Source: Datura wrightii
Taxonomy: Eukaryota > Streptophyta > Magnoliopsida > Solanales > Solanaceae
DNA length: 64,000 nt
Reading direction: 5' to 3'
Assembly (NCBI GenBank): GCA_035772735.1
Contig: JASDFA010000007.1
Coordinates: forward strand, 82,607,501-82,671,500
Shown here: one piece after another, positions 1 through 11,232 of the stretch
Layout: each line of letters opens with the position of its first letter
Position numbering within the stretch: position 1 is the first letter of the stretch
Notes under the pieces: generated by a model
What the model was told of the DNA's origin: nothing
The model's database searches: none
Seen by the model: the letters and a program-made list of their open reading frames with translations, nothing else
Translations under genes and position numbers: made by a program

Positions 1-923
1 AATTCTCAATTTTCCCAAACTAAGAAAGGATCATATCCTATTAATTCACAACTTTCCAATTTCTTGCTCTCTCGAGTGAAACCGGACTTTTTAGATATAC
101 ATTAACGTAGGCCACACATTAATGCAGTAAGAAGAAGAATCAATAGAACAACCATGGAAGAAAAGATGAAAAACCAAAGAATCAATAATCACATTTCATT
201 ACAAGTGTTCTTAACCTCAGCAAGAAGAGGAATTAGCCACTCATTTGTGGATTAAACATCGTTAAATGAGTGTTAAACATACAAGCAATTGAATACAAGA
301 AGAAGGAAAGAGAGAAAAACCCTGATAATTTCGTCCCCTCAACTGCCTGTAACCCACGTTCTTGCTCCACCAAGTCAGAATATTGAAAAATGAACCTAAG
401 TGTTCTATTTATACTAGTGGGAATTTTTCCCGAAATAACATGCAACGTGTCACGGAGTGCATCGCGGAGCACTGCCTCCGTGACACGCTACCGACGCGAA
501 CCCTCACTGGAAACTGGGGGTCCAGGGAATAAGGCCCAATGTGGCACGACGTGCAACGCGGAGCCAGGCCACCGTGCCACGGACCCACTGCGAACCCTCA
601 CTGGAAATAGGCTGAAAATTCCCTCTGCAGGCAGAAGGCCTCCGCGATGGTAGCGTGGCACGGCTCCATCGCGGAGCCCCTTTATTTTGTGCTTTCCAAT
701 GCCTTGTCCCTTGCTCACATCCGAGTCCAACCCCGATCTCTTCCAACATGCATTTTAGCTTCCCGAAATTACATTTTACCTGCAAAACAATGCTAATCAT
801 GTTGGTTAGTATAAATTCACATTTTATTACCAATTACATGAGAATGTATAAACATTGCTAGATAAACAAGGCTAAAATGACACATTTGAGCATCACTTGG
901 GCATATAAATTTGCCCAAGATCA
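1..923 (-). mobile_element. Athila-like LTR, right-hand part only
   Basis: Reverse complement of the LTRs of the element at 7266-17056; alignable blocks include the stretch around the TATA box and the terminal hairpin. The U3 start (TGATCTTGGGC on the minus strand) lies at 923, and the LTR runs off the left edge of the window; a full copy would be about 1.42 kb. In minus orientation this is U3, R and part of U5, so the body of its element, if any, lies outside the window. It sits inside a Tekay-like LTR that resumes at 924. Confidence 0.85.
406..487 (-). promoter_or_regulatory. LTR promoter: TATA box plus GC-rich inverted repeat
   Basis: On the minus strand a TATAAATA box (406-413) lies just downstream of a perfect 12-bp inverted repeat, CGTGTCACGGAG (446-457) with CTCCGTGACACG (476-487). 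The same pair occurs at the same place in all five Athila-like LTRs of the window. Function is inferred from position. Confidence 0.6.
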
Positions 924-1288
924 GCCTATATATGTTTTATTTCATGTTATGGCAGTGTGGGGCCTTGTTTAGCTATTAGATAGTGGCCTTGTCGGCTATA
1001 GTATAGGTATAGTTGCCTGACTTTCATTTCAGTTATAACTAGACAGCATGGTGGTCTTGTCGGCCCACATAGGATTCCCTTTTATTGCTTGCTGTTAGTT
1101 AGCTATTTTCGTTTACATGTGGCTATATGGCCTTGTCGGCCGCAGGCTGTATTTACAGCTAAGATATAGCTCATTGTTTCTTGAATTAAGTTGAAGGCAT
1201 GCGCCAGACGTGCATAAGTCTAGCTAGGTCAGTTAGATTCCAGTGTGGCACCAGGTGCCAGCCATGCCTCCCAAGGTGGGGCATGACA
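924..1288 (+). mobile_element. 3' end fragment of a Tekay-like chromovirus LTR
   Basis: Closely resembles the last 360 bases of the LTR at 41590-43673, with shared words such as GGCCTTGTCGGC and the end GGGGC(A/G)TGACA. The LTR end falls at 1288. Its left part was separated by the Athila-like LTR ending at 923. Nothing recognisable of an internal region follows, so this is a solo-LTR remnant or a truncated element. Confidence 0.8.
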
Positions 1289-1875
1289 CATATTCACAGT
1301 CTAATAGATAAGTTTGCAAGTAGCTTACATTGCAGTTTCTATTAGATAAGCTTTGCAGCTTACACAACAACATCTTTCTGCAAGAAGCTTTTTTTTGTAA
1401 GTAGCTTATACAACAAATTCTATATACAAGCAGTTTACACAACAACTTCTATTTTTCTATAAATAGGAAGCTAATTCAGTTCATTTAGATAGAAGTTTAA
1501 AACAGAAATGAAATCTCCCTCTCTCTTTCTCTCTCCTTAATTTCTTTGGCTATATCTCTTGTTGTTTTGGTATTTTATTATTATTTCATAACACCTTTTA
1601 CTTTATTTTCTCTTTAATTTCTCTTATTCTCATTTTCAACCTTTCGACGTGTTTATTGTGATATGCTTTCATATAATTTTTGGACTTCTCATATTTTGCT
1701 TTTTTTTTCCACTTAAGGATTCATTTGTTTGCACTTAATGGAGGTCCGAATCTGAATGGTTTAGACCTTAGGCTATTAAGTATGTTTATTTTCATTAAGA
1801 TTTAAGGAATTATTTGGTCTGAATAGATCTTAACCATTAAGATCTGGAACAAAGTCTTAATATCATTAAGAGGTA
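1289..1875. other. AT-rich stretch with an LTR-like promoter, unassigned
   Basis: No gene is visible. The stretch has imperfect repeats of a word like AAGCTTACACAACAAC, a TATAAATA box at 1458-1465, and a CT-rich run after it (around 1515-1545). That looks like the promoter end of an old copia-type LTR, but I could not find its termini. 1720-1870 holds a repeat built on words like CTGAATGGTTTAGACCTTA that recurs in altered form near 26560-26640; it may be an old nonautonomous DNA transposon. Confidence 0.35.
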
Positions 1876-2475
1876 TGTCATCATCGCTCTGTCCACAACC
1901 ACCAACTACAAAATTAATTACCTCTATCATCACAACCACCACCACTATTACCATCACCAACCACCAGCCACCAGCACCACACCAACAAACCACCTCTGCC
2001 ACCATTGTCAACCACCACCACCATCGCTAACCACCCCGAAATCACAACAACCATTGGAAACCACCACTGCTACTAACCACTATTGTTAGTCATTACTATA
2101 CATACCACTTCCATAATTATAATTATATGCAGTATCTCCTTCATCGCTACCACCACCATTGTCACCACCACCGCCACCTCTACCACCACTATAGATCACT
2201 ACCACCAATGCGACTAATCCCTACTATAAACCATTTTCACCATCACAAATAGCACCACCACCAACTAATATCAACACATTGTCAAAACTACCATATATTC
2301 TTCAGTCACCACCATCAACACCGTTGACTACTTACATCACAACCATCATGATCAACCATCAACATCACGTCAGTCACTACAACACCTACCACCCTCATCA
2401 TCATAACTATCATCACCCTAATTACTAGCCACTAACATTAATTATTATTACGACAACCACAACAAACCATATCTT
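1876..2475 (+). repeat. CCA/CAT-rich low-complexity tract
   Basis: About 600 bases of degenerate trinucleotide repeats (CCA, ACC, CAT, CAC) with a strong strand bias: very few G on the plus strand. Translations give Thr/His/Pro or, on the other strand, Val/Gly runs, so open frames here are compositional artefacts. It is followed by AT-rich DNA up to the CAAAT at 2592. Confidence 0.75.
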
Positions 2476-2591
2476 CCATAACTAGCAAACATAAATATTT
2501 TATTATTTTATCAAATAATAAATTTATTTTATTAAATAAATTTTTTAATATTTAATTACTTTTTATTTGAATTGTATATTTAATATATTTA

Positions 2592-2596
2592 CAAAT
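2592..2596 (+). repeat. CAAAT, left candidate target-site duplication
   Basis: CAAAT directly precedes the U3 start of LTR A (TATAATACC at 2597). The same five bases directly follow the U3 start of the inverted LTR D (26488-26492). Ty3/gypsy integrase makes 5-bp duplications, so the pair may mark one insertion event; a chance match in AT-rich DNA is possible. Confidence 0.5.
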
Positions 2597-4815
2597 TATA
2601 ATACCTCGAAAATTCTAAGATCAGATCCAAGAGTTGAAATGGAGAAAATAAAAATTTCTGCACCAGGTCACAGGACGAGTCGTCCAGTGACCCGTTTGGA
2701 ACCCCACGAGTCGTTAAGTGACTCGTGGGAAAAGGCTGGGACTTGGTTTAAAATTTCAAGTTTTGGGTGACCACGGGTGTGACCACGAGTCGCGATTAGC
2801 CCCACGATCCATTAAATCACCCATGGTAAAAAATGGTTGAAAGAAGAAGGGAAGTAGGCAGTGTTGGTAATGGGTCATCACCACGATTTTTTGGGTACAC
2901 CATGAGTCATGGTGTCCCCCGTGGTGACCCCTAGAAGAAAGTTGGCAGTGAAGGTGACGGGAGGTGACCACGAGTCTTGGTCACTAGCAACGATCTGTTC
3001 AGTCCCTTATTGGGACTAGCAGTATGTTTTTCCCTACGAATTAATTAAGGGCTTTTCCGTAATTTCTAAGTTCCTAAGGCCTAAACTACATCGTTTTAAT
3101 CTCAGAATAAGGTATTTTAAGAAGGGTTAAGACATTCTAAGCCTATCCTAATTCATGTATGCAAGCTTAGAGGTTTGAGAGGTGATCAAGGCTAGTTTCT
3201 TCAAAGTTCTTCCTCAATTCTCTTTGGGCAATCAAGAAAGTGGTGAAATCAGGTCTCTTCAGGTATGTAAGGCTATGAATGGGTGCAATAGTTGACACCC
3301 ATGCCCAATTCCTTCTCAATTCATGATGTTTTAATTGATGAATCTATGAGGTTTCTACTCAACGTATGAATTTTCCAAGTTGCAATCATGGGTATGATCT
3401 GAGCAAGTTTTAAATGATGAATTATGATAAATAGGGCAGATTTTAGAATGTTTTAAATTATAAATTATGTTTTCAATTTTTCTAATGTATGATGCCCATC
3501 CATGAAAGTTCATGAAAGTTGAGATCCATGAGATATGTGTTCAAGTATGATAGAGATGTTTATGAAGAAAGTATGGTTTCAAAATACCCATTTCGATGTT
3601 TATGTTTTCAAAGCGAATCAAGTTGATTTCAAGTATGTGTAAGCATTGGGCAAGCCCATATGATCAAGTATGTTTTTATGATTTCATGAATTAGCTTACC
3701 ACATTATTTTGGAGTCTAGACTCCCACTATTTTTAGCTTGTGGTATGGTTTGAGACAAGACTCCTCATGTTATGATTTCAAGATTTATATATGTATGTTA
3801 TGAGTCAGCTTTGTCTCTAGATGATGGTTCAGCTTTATTGAAAAATGATGGAGAGCATAAGCATGTTTTTGGAAGTAGTGTTTAGCACCGAGTAGGCTAT
3901 GGGTAAGTCAACCCTATGCCTCATTACATGTTAATATAGGTATGTTCAGATTATTTGGGACCTCCCTTGTGAGCTTCCCCTGCCCCCAAGGGGCCTTCAT
4001 CTTGATATCGATATCATGGTAGTGTCCTTAGCCCTAGCAAGGCTTTGGACGACTCTTCCCACTAGAGTGTGATAGTCGGGACCATGTAAGCTCTATCGTG
4101 ATAATGTCGGTTATATGACAAGTCTCCCATTGTTCCTCATGATTTTAGTTATGCATGTACATCAGTCATGATATTATGTTTTAAGTAGGGTTGACCCAAT
4201 GTTCAGTTTTACTTATGATTATCAGTTTTTAGCTTTGGATCATTCGATTCAGTTATGATGTTCAGATCATGATTTTAGAAAATAGCATGCAAGCCCTACT
4301 CTCATAATCTTATCTTGATTATGTTTTATGATATGAATGATTTATAATTTTACTTAGCAGTTTTACTTACCTTGCATACTCGATACGTTCCACATACTGA
4401 CCGCATACTTTATGTTGTATCGTTTCTTGATATAGGCTCCGATATCTAGGCTCAATCCCGCCGCTAGTCAGATTCCCGGAGTTAGCATTCCTCAGTCCCA
4501 ATTGGTAAGTCCTCATCTTTCGAGGGCCCTTTTTATCAGTTATATTTTGCATTTTTAGTTTTTGGACTATAGTGACTTAGTTGGGGTCTTGTCGCATCAA
4601 CTCATCATTATTAGAGGCTTTTCAGACATAGATGTATTCTGCTTTAGACTTATGTATGTATTTAGATGTTATGTTGTATTTAGACTTCCGCTATGTTATT
4701 CATGATGATCTTCCATATTATTTGAATGAGGTAGATGTTATGTTCATTCCATGGGTCAACTAGGAGCCTCTCGGGGTTCTTTGTCCCGTGTCTTCATACG
4801 GGCCTATGTTTGGGT
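2597..4815 (+). mobile_element. Chromovirus LTR A, nearly complete
   Basis: Plus-strand LTR of about 2.2 kb, of the same subfamily as LTR D (24263-26487, minus). It begins TATAATACC (TGTAATACC in its relatives) and lacks only the last few bases: at 4815, where D reads on toward its CGTGA end, it runs into LTR B. The first 400 bases are rich in inverted repeats built on CCACGAGTC. No TATA box is clear. No internal region of its own follows it in plus orientation. Confidence 0.8.
2703..2729 (+). repeat. Hairpin in U3 of LTR A
   Basis: Perfect 10-bp inverted repeat, CCCACGAGTC (2703-2712) and GACTCGTGGG (2720-2729), with a 7-base loop. LTR D has the same pair with one mismatch (26355-26383). 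It is one of several CCACGA(G/C)TC words in this U3. Confidence 0.7.
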
Positions 4816-6923
4816 CCCTCGTGGGGTTCCTTGAGTAAATTGGCAGTAGACTCCACGACTCCAGGCCACGAGTCATTAGCCCTGGTCACGAGTCATCCAG
4901 TCCCTCGTGGGGACTGATAGTAAGCAAATCTCTGTGATTTTAGTAAGAGCTTTTTCGTAATTCCTAAGTCCTAGGGGCCTATATAACATTATTTAAGGCT
5001 CATTTTATAGGGTTTTAAGAGGGGAAAACCTATTCTAAGCTAAGTTCATTCTATTCATGCAAACTTAAGAGTTTGAAGAGAGGATTTAGAGCAAGTTCTG
5101 AAGGTTTCCATTGGAATCTCATCTTGGGCAATTAGGGAAGTGGTAAATATCATCCCTCCCAGGTATGTAGGGTTATGAGTGGGTATTTTCTTCCACACCC
5201 ATGCCCAATCTCTATCTAGTACAAGAAATTCATATGATTAAGTTATGGGGTTTTTAACCAACAGCATGATTCTTAATCTCTATACATTGGTATGATTAGA
5301 TTCAATTTATATCTATAAATTGTGAAGCTTGGGTAGATTTTAGAATTGTTTTCAATCCGAATTATGTTCTAAACTATGAAATTGAATGCCCATGGATGAG
5401 AAGTTCATGAAAGAAGAGAATGATGATGATGAGAATTGATGATGAAAAGCATGTTTCTAAAGCTAACCATGATTATGATATTGTTTTCAAAATGAATTGA
5501 GTACATCCAAGTATGATAAAGATTTGGGCAATGCCCACATGTTGATTTAAAATGATGAGTTTTCCCGAAATATCTTACCACATTGTTTGGAGCGAAGTCT
5601 CCCAAATTTCATATTATTAGTTTGTGGTATGTTGAGTTAAATATTCCTACATATAACTTACCACATAATTTGGAGTAGATGCTTCCACTTATATTTGAGC
5701 TTGTTGTATATTCGAAATAGAGCTTCTCATATGCATGAATTCATAATTAAGATGTATGTTATCATTGAGCTTCTTCTCATACGATGTCGAGTCTATGCAT
5801 GATTTCATTATTGAGTTTTGTCAAATGAAAATGTTGAGCTTTGTTTCATAAGATGTTGAGTTTATGCATGATATCATTTTTGAGCTTCGTCAATAGACGA
5901 TGTTGAGCTTCATTATATACAATGTAGAGCATTGTATGTTTTTGAGAGAAGAGTCCAGCACCGAGCAAGCTAAGGGTCGATCACCCTATGCCCCAGAACT
6001 ACGCGCCAACATAGGTTGATACTAATATATTATTGGGACCTCCCTTGTGAGCTATCCCCGCCCCAATTGGACCATGAGCTTGTATCGATATCATGGTAAC
6101 GTCCTTATCCCTGACAAGGTTTTGGACGGCTCTGCCCACTTGAGTGTGAAAGTCGGGACCACGTAAACTCTATCGTGGTATGTCGGTTAAGTGACAAGTC
6201 TCTCATTGTCTACATGATTCAGATTTTCGTATTCATTACTCATGATTATTACTTTAAGCATTCATGTTCTAAAAGAAAGGTTTGACTCATTATTCATCTT
6301 TTCTATAAATGTCGCATTTAAGCTTTGAGTCATTCGAGTTAGCTATGATGTTATAAGGCTAAGCATGGTCATATTATGATAAGATTGCGATTTCACAATG
6401 AATGCATGTAGTCCTTCCTCTCAAATTTGAAAGCTTATGATATGAAAGGTTTTAAATAATTTACTTTACTTGAGCGTTTTACTTACCTTGCATACTCGGT
6501 ACATTCCACGTACTAACCAAATACTTTCTATGTTGTATCGTTTCATGATACAGGACCCAGCTCCCAGGCTCAGCCCCGTTCGTAGTCAATTTTCAGAGTC
6601 AACTCCTACTCAGTTGGTGAATCCTCGTCCTTCGAGGGCTAAACTTTTAATTCCTTATGTATTTTCAGTTTCAGTATTGTTGAGTTAGTTGGGGTCTTAT
6701 CCCATCAACTCGTCCATATTAGATGCTTTTTAGACTTATGTATGTGTTAGCTTCGGATGCTTATTCTGATGTTATGATGAGTTAGACTTCCGCTGAGTTA
6801 TATTGATGATTTCTTCAGTTCATTGAATGAGTTAGTTGTATGCTTATGACATGCATGGACTTGGGGTCTCTCTGGGTCCCTTGTCCCGTGTCTATGATCC
6901 GGGCCTCCATTCTAGTCGTGACA
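4816..6923 (+). mobile_element. Chromovirus LTR B, 5'-truncated
   Basis: Plus-strand LTR of a sister subfamily, closer to the solo LTR at 29852-32330 than to LTR A. The first few hundred bases of U3 are missing; the copy starts near CTCGTGGGG and continues through a TATA-like CCTATATAAC (4978-4987) to a proper end, CGTGACA, at 6923. The next base belongs to a minus-strand protease gene of a related element, so no primer-binding site or gag of its own follows. Confidence 0.75.
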
Positions 6924-7265
6924 AGTAGAGACTGAGAAGGGTTCTGATAAGACTTTGGGACTGACTCCAAAACTACTAGCAGCATAAGGCGTCACAAAAG
7001 ATAAAGTCTCCCCTGGATCTAATAATGCATATACATCAAGGTGGAATACTCGTAACATACCAATGACTATATTTGGGGAGACCTCCTGCTCCTGACGGGA
7101 TGTTAGGGCATAAAATCTGTTTTGGCGCTATCCACCACCTGTACTAGAAGATGCCCCTACTGAGCTGGGTATGCTAGTGGAGCTGCTGAACTGGAAGCTA
7201 GGACTCAACCCCTATCATGACCCTGTCTAGATGGTGGACAATCTCTAAGCATAAGTCTGGGCTAC
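6924..7265 (-). pseudogene. Chromovirus gag end and protease fragment
   Basis: Read on the minus strand this continues the gag-protease of the element whose gag starts at 24066. After the zinc-knuckle tail comes a broken linker and then an aspartic protease core, LLDPGETLSFVTP, where related plant gypsy proteases have DPGST. The reading frame changes at least once and has several stops. It ends abruptly at 6924 against the U5 end of LTR B. The right side was split from the rest of gag by insertion of element 1; GCTAC at 7261-7265 is one copy of that duplication. Confidence 0.7.
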
Positions 7266-8686
7266 TGATCTTGGGCAAATTTATATGCCCAAGTGATACT
7301 CAAAAGTACCATTTTTAGCCTTGTTTATCTATCAATGTGTATACATTTTCATGTAATTGGTAATAAAATGTGAATTTATACTAACCAACATGATTAGCAT
7401 TGTTTTGCAGGTAAAAGGTGATTTTGGGAAGCTTAAATGCATGTTGGATGATATCGGGGTTGGACTTGGATGCGAGCAAGGAACAAGGCATTGGACAGCA
7501 TGAAATAAAGGGGCTCCGCGATGGAGCCGTGTAACGCTGCCATCACGGAGGCCTTCTTCCTGGATAGGGAAAATTCGCCCAAATTCCAGAGAGGGTCTGC
7601 GTCCGCTCCGTGGCACGGTGGCTTGGCTCCGCGTTGCACGCCGTGCCACGTTGAGCCTTAATTCCTGGACCCCCAGTTCCAGTGAGGGTCCGCGTCTGTA
7701 GCGTGTCACGGAGGCAGTGCTCCGCGATGCACTCCGTGACACGTTGCTCCTTATTCCGGGAAAAATTCCCAACAGTATAAATAGAACACTTAGGTTCATT
7801 TTTCAATATTCTGACTTGGTGGAGCAAGAACGTGGGTTACAGGCAGTTGAGGGACGGAAATATCAGGGTTTTTTCTCTCTTTCTTTCTTCTTTAATTCAA
7901 TTGCTTGTATGATTAACACTCATTTAAAGATGTTTAATCCACAAATAAGTGGCTAATTCCTCTTCTTGCTGAGGTTATGAACAATTGTGATGAAATGTGA
8001 TCATTGAATTCTTTGGTTTTTCATCTTTTCTTCCATGTTGTTCTATTAATTCTTGTTCTTATTGCATTAGTGTGTGGCCTACGTTAATGTATATCTAAAA
8101 AGTCCGATTTCACTCGAGAGAGCAAGAAATTGGAAAGTTGTCTATTAATAGGATATGTTCTTTACTTGGTTTGGGAAAATTGAGTCTTGATTTGCTTTCA
8201 GGATAGAAATATACCTGAAAGTCGTATTAGTCAAATTAGGAACCGGGTTTGTATGGCTAGAACATGAATTGCATTTGATCACAGAAATGTAGACGGATGG
8301 TTCATGATTCTTATGTGAGGTTAAATACGAGAGTTTTAATCTCTTGGCAAATGTTCTTGGCTAGCAACTGGAGGAAAAGATTAACCAAAGTATGATGATA
8401 ATTAATTTCATTACATGTTCGTTTAACCTCAGCATGCTCTCATTCATAGTTCAGACTCAAATTAGATAATTGTTTTTAGCTTTAGTATAAAAAATTAGAA
8501 AACAAACTATCAAACTTTTGGTTACACTGTTGTCTGCATTTTTAGAAGTAAAATATAGTACACTTGAGCAAATTACACTTCATCCAAGTCTCTGTGGGAT
8601 CGATACTTGGCTTACTAAAGCCACTTACTACTTGTTCGACCACGTGCACTTGGGTGTCGTTTTATACCCCACAAAACACCCGAACA
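7266..8686 (+). repeat. 5' LTR of element 1
   Basis: 1421 bases, TGATCTTGGG to CACCCGAACA. Near the start CTTGGGCA and TGCCCAAG (7270-7293) form an 8-bp hairpin. The promoter with its inverted repeats is at 7609-7783. Preceded by GCTAC and followed after six bases by the primer-binding site. Confidence 0.93.
7609..7783 (+). promoter_or_regulatory. 5' LTR promoter with two GC-rich inverted repeats
   Basis: Perfect inverted repeats CGTGGCACGG (7609-7618)/CCGTGCCACG (7641-7650) and CGTGTCACGGAG (7702-7713)/CTCCGTGACACG (7732-7743) precede a TATAAATA box (7776-7783). A third small one, GGCTCC/GGAGCC, lies at 7512-7528. In the related element 2 the inner pair is kept exactly, while the sequence farther from the TATA box is different but also GC-rich and repetitive. 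Confidence 0.65.
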
Positions 8687-8692
8687 AGTTTT

Positions 8693-8710
8693 TGGCGCCG
8701 TTGCTGGGGA
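8693..8710 (+). other. Primer-binding site, tRNA-Asp
   Basis: TGGCGCCGTTGCTGGGGA pairs with the 3' end of plant tRNA-Asp, one C to T change leaving a G-U pair. It starts six bases after the LTR. tRNA-Asp priming is typical of Athila-type elements. Confidence 0.85.
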
Positions 8711-8820
8711 CTTGGCAATTGGTGAATTTGTTTTAAGTGTTAATTTACTGTATTTTTATTTTCTTAGTGTTGACAACTTGGTCTTAGCCTGTATTTTGCA
8801 GACTTAATTGCTGTTGAACA

Positions 8821-11139
8821 CTGGCAAGAGACAAGGAGCTGGTGGAGTCGTTTATAGAACCAGAAAGGATATTTCACAGTAAACGGAGAGAAGCTCTACA
8901 AAGAAAGCTGCAGTTGCTCAGACAGACGATCATGGAGCAACAACAGAATCCACCGGTAGTACAGGCAGTGTTAGTGCCCGAAGAAGCAGCAGCTCGGCCG
9001 GTTCGCGAGGTGGCAATCCCACATGCCAATAATGTTACATCTAGTATCCGCAAACCTGAGCCCGGAGGGAGTTTTGAACTTAAACAGAATATGGTGCAGT
9101 TGTTGCACACTAGCGGGCAATTTACCGGTCTCCCTCATGAAGATCCACAGCAGCATCTCCAAAATTTTTTGGAGATAAGTGACACTTACATCCCCGCTGG
9201 AGTGTCATCAGACTATGTCCGGCTTACATTGTTCCCATTCTCATTATTGGGAGAAGCCAAGAGGTGGTTGAAAGCCGATCCACCGAATTCTATTTCTACG
9301 CGGGATGATCTTGCACGGAAGTTCTTGATACGGTTTTTTCCCTCTGGTAAAACTGCAAGACTTAGAAATCAAATTCTAAGTTTCAAACAGAGAGAGGGAT
9401 AAAATTTATATTAGGCCTGGGAGAGATTTAAATCTATGTTGCGGGATTGTCCTCATCATCATCAGTCCAATGATGTGCTGGTGCACACATTTATAGAGGG
9501 TTTGGAACCCCACACCAAAATATTGCTAGACTCAGCAGTTGGAGGGCAAGCGCTGGAGAAAACGTATGAGGAGCTGTACACCTTGTTGAACCATATGAAC
9601 CATATTTCGTAGGGCAATCCAGAATGGAATGCTGATTCATCAAGAGGTGGGACAAGGAAAGCAACAGGAGTGCTTGAAGTGGATGGGTTTACAGCTATCG
9701 CTGCACAGATAGCTACATTGCAAAATCAACTTAACACCCACTTCAGCAACATGACATTGAACCAGCCTCAAGCCCCAGTTAATGCAGTACAGCAATTGTG
9801 GTGTGAAGTGTGTGGAAGCAGTGAGCACTCAGCTGAGTGTTGTGGAGCCAATCCTGACTCGGTAAACTTTGTGGGTAATGCGCAAAGGAACCACCAACAG
9901 TATGGTAGTAGCTACAACTCCAATTGGAGGAATCACCCTAATTTCTCATGGGGTAGCAACAACCATCAGGGCCAAAGTTCGGGTCAGGGTGTGCAAAGGA
10001 ACCAAGGAGGGCAGCAGAATTATCAAGCACAATTCAGAAACAACAATGCACTTCCTCCACCACCATCACCCAGCATTGAGGAGATGTTCAAGACCATGAT
10101 AGCTAACCAAGCTCAATTGCAGGCTGACTATGTGAAATTGGCAGCCGAAGTGAAAAACAACCAGTTAGCTACCAAGGCGCTTGAATATCAATTTAGGCAA
10201 TTTGCTAGTGCCCAAAACACAAGGCCTAGAGGAGGACTGCCGAGCGACACGGATCCCAATCCCAAGCAGGTAAATGCGGTGACTACAAGGAGTGGTTTGC
10301 AGCTGAAAGAGGTGGAACCAGAAAGACCACCTCAACAGTCGGGAGTAGCAGAAGTTGAGAGGGAGCACAGTACTGAAAGGGGGAAGACTAAGGAAGCTGA
10401 ATCAGAAAGACCTCCACCCCCGTTCCCTCAACGACTAAAGAAACACAAGGAGGAGGCGTGTTTCAAGAAATTCATAGAGGTGCTGAAATAGGTACATATT
10501 AATTTACCTCTTGTTGATGTCTTGCAGGGAGTGCCGAAATATGCTAAGTATATAAAGGACATCATGGCAAACAAAAGTCGGTTGACTGAGTATGCTACGG
10601 TGGCTCTAACGGAGGAGTGCACTTCCCGTATTCAAAATAGACTGCCCACAAAGCTAGAAGACCCTGGGAGTTTTACTATCCAGATTACTATTGGGCAGAG
10701 CATCCGAGCTCTTGGATTGTGTGATTTGGGAGCAAGCATAAATTTGATGCCTTCATCGGTATTTAGAAAGTTGGGTCTAGGGAGTCCTAGACCCATAACT
10801 GTAATCTTGCAATTGGCGGATCGATCCCTAGCCAGACCTGATGGCATTGTGGAGGACGTTCTGGTGCAAGTTGGCTCCCTAATTTTCCCGGTAGATTTTG
10901 TCGTGCTGGATTTTGAACCAGACGCGGAAGTCCCATTTATTTTGGGACGTCCTTTCTTGGAAACCGGGAAAGCACTAATTGACGTAGCTGTGGGGCAGCT
11001 AACAATGCGGGCATATGACAAGCTGGAGGTGTTCGATGTGTACAAGGCACCCAAGCTCCCGACGGTGCATGAAGAACTCTCGGTGATCAATGTGATTGAT
11101 CAAGGTGATGATAAGCAGATGAAGGATTCACGGAGTTAA
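8821..11139 (+). pseudogene. Athila-type gag-protease with four nonsense codons
   Basis: A single frame runs to TAA/TAG-free coding sequence except at four codons: TAA 9400, TAG 9412, TAG 9610 and TAG 10489; no frameshift is needed. The start is unclear. The frame is open from 8818, the first ATG is 8932, and a GTG stands at 8842. In order: gag core (about 9060-9600, with a GEAKRWL motif), CCHC zinc knuckle CEVCGSSEHSAECC (about 9805-9850), an Asn/Gln-rich stretch, a coiled region, a Pro/Glu-rich linker, and an aspartic protease with CDLGASINLMP as the active-site loop (about 10720-10750) and ILGRPFL near its end. Gag would form the particle and protease would cut it. The first two stops come from Glu codons by G to T, and the last two from Gln codons by C to T, judged from family context. 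Confidence 0.85.
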
Positions 11140-11232
11140 TGGGAAAACCACCGGAAAGGTGTAAGCACTACTGGGGGGAGGACGGTGATCGAGAGAAATT
11201 GTCCATCACCCTGGAGGACAACTGAGCTTAAT

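Noticed and set aside
1876..2475. His/Thr-rich or Gly/Val-rich protein gene
   Set aside because: Short frames of simple trinucleotide composition broken by stops on both strands.
8693..8710. tRNA gene fragment
   Set aside because: It is only the 18-base primer complement next to an LTR; no cloverleaf.
9400..9414. Programmed stop readthrough or frameshift in gag
   Set aside because: Two stops five codons apart, with no readthrough context and further stops downstream, fit plain decay.
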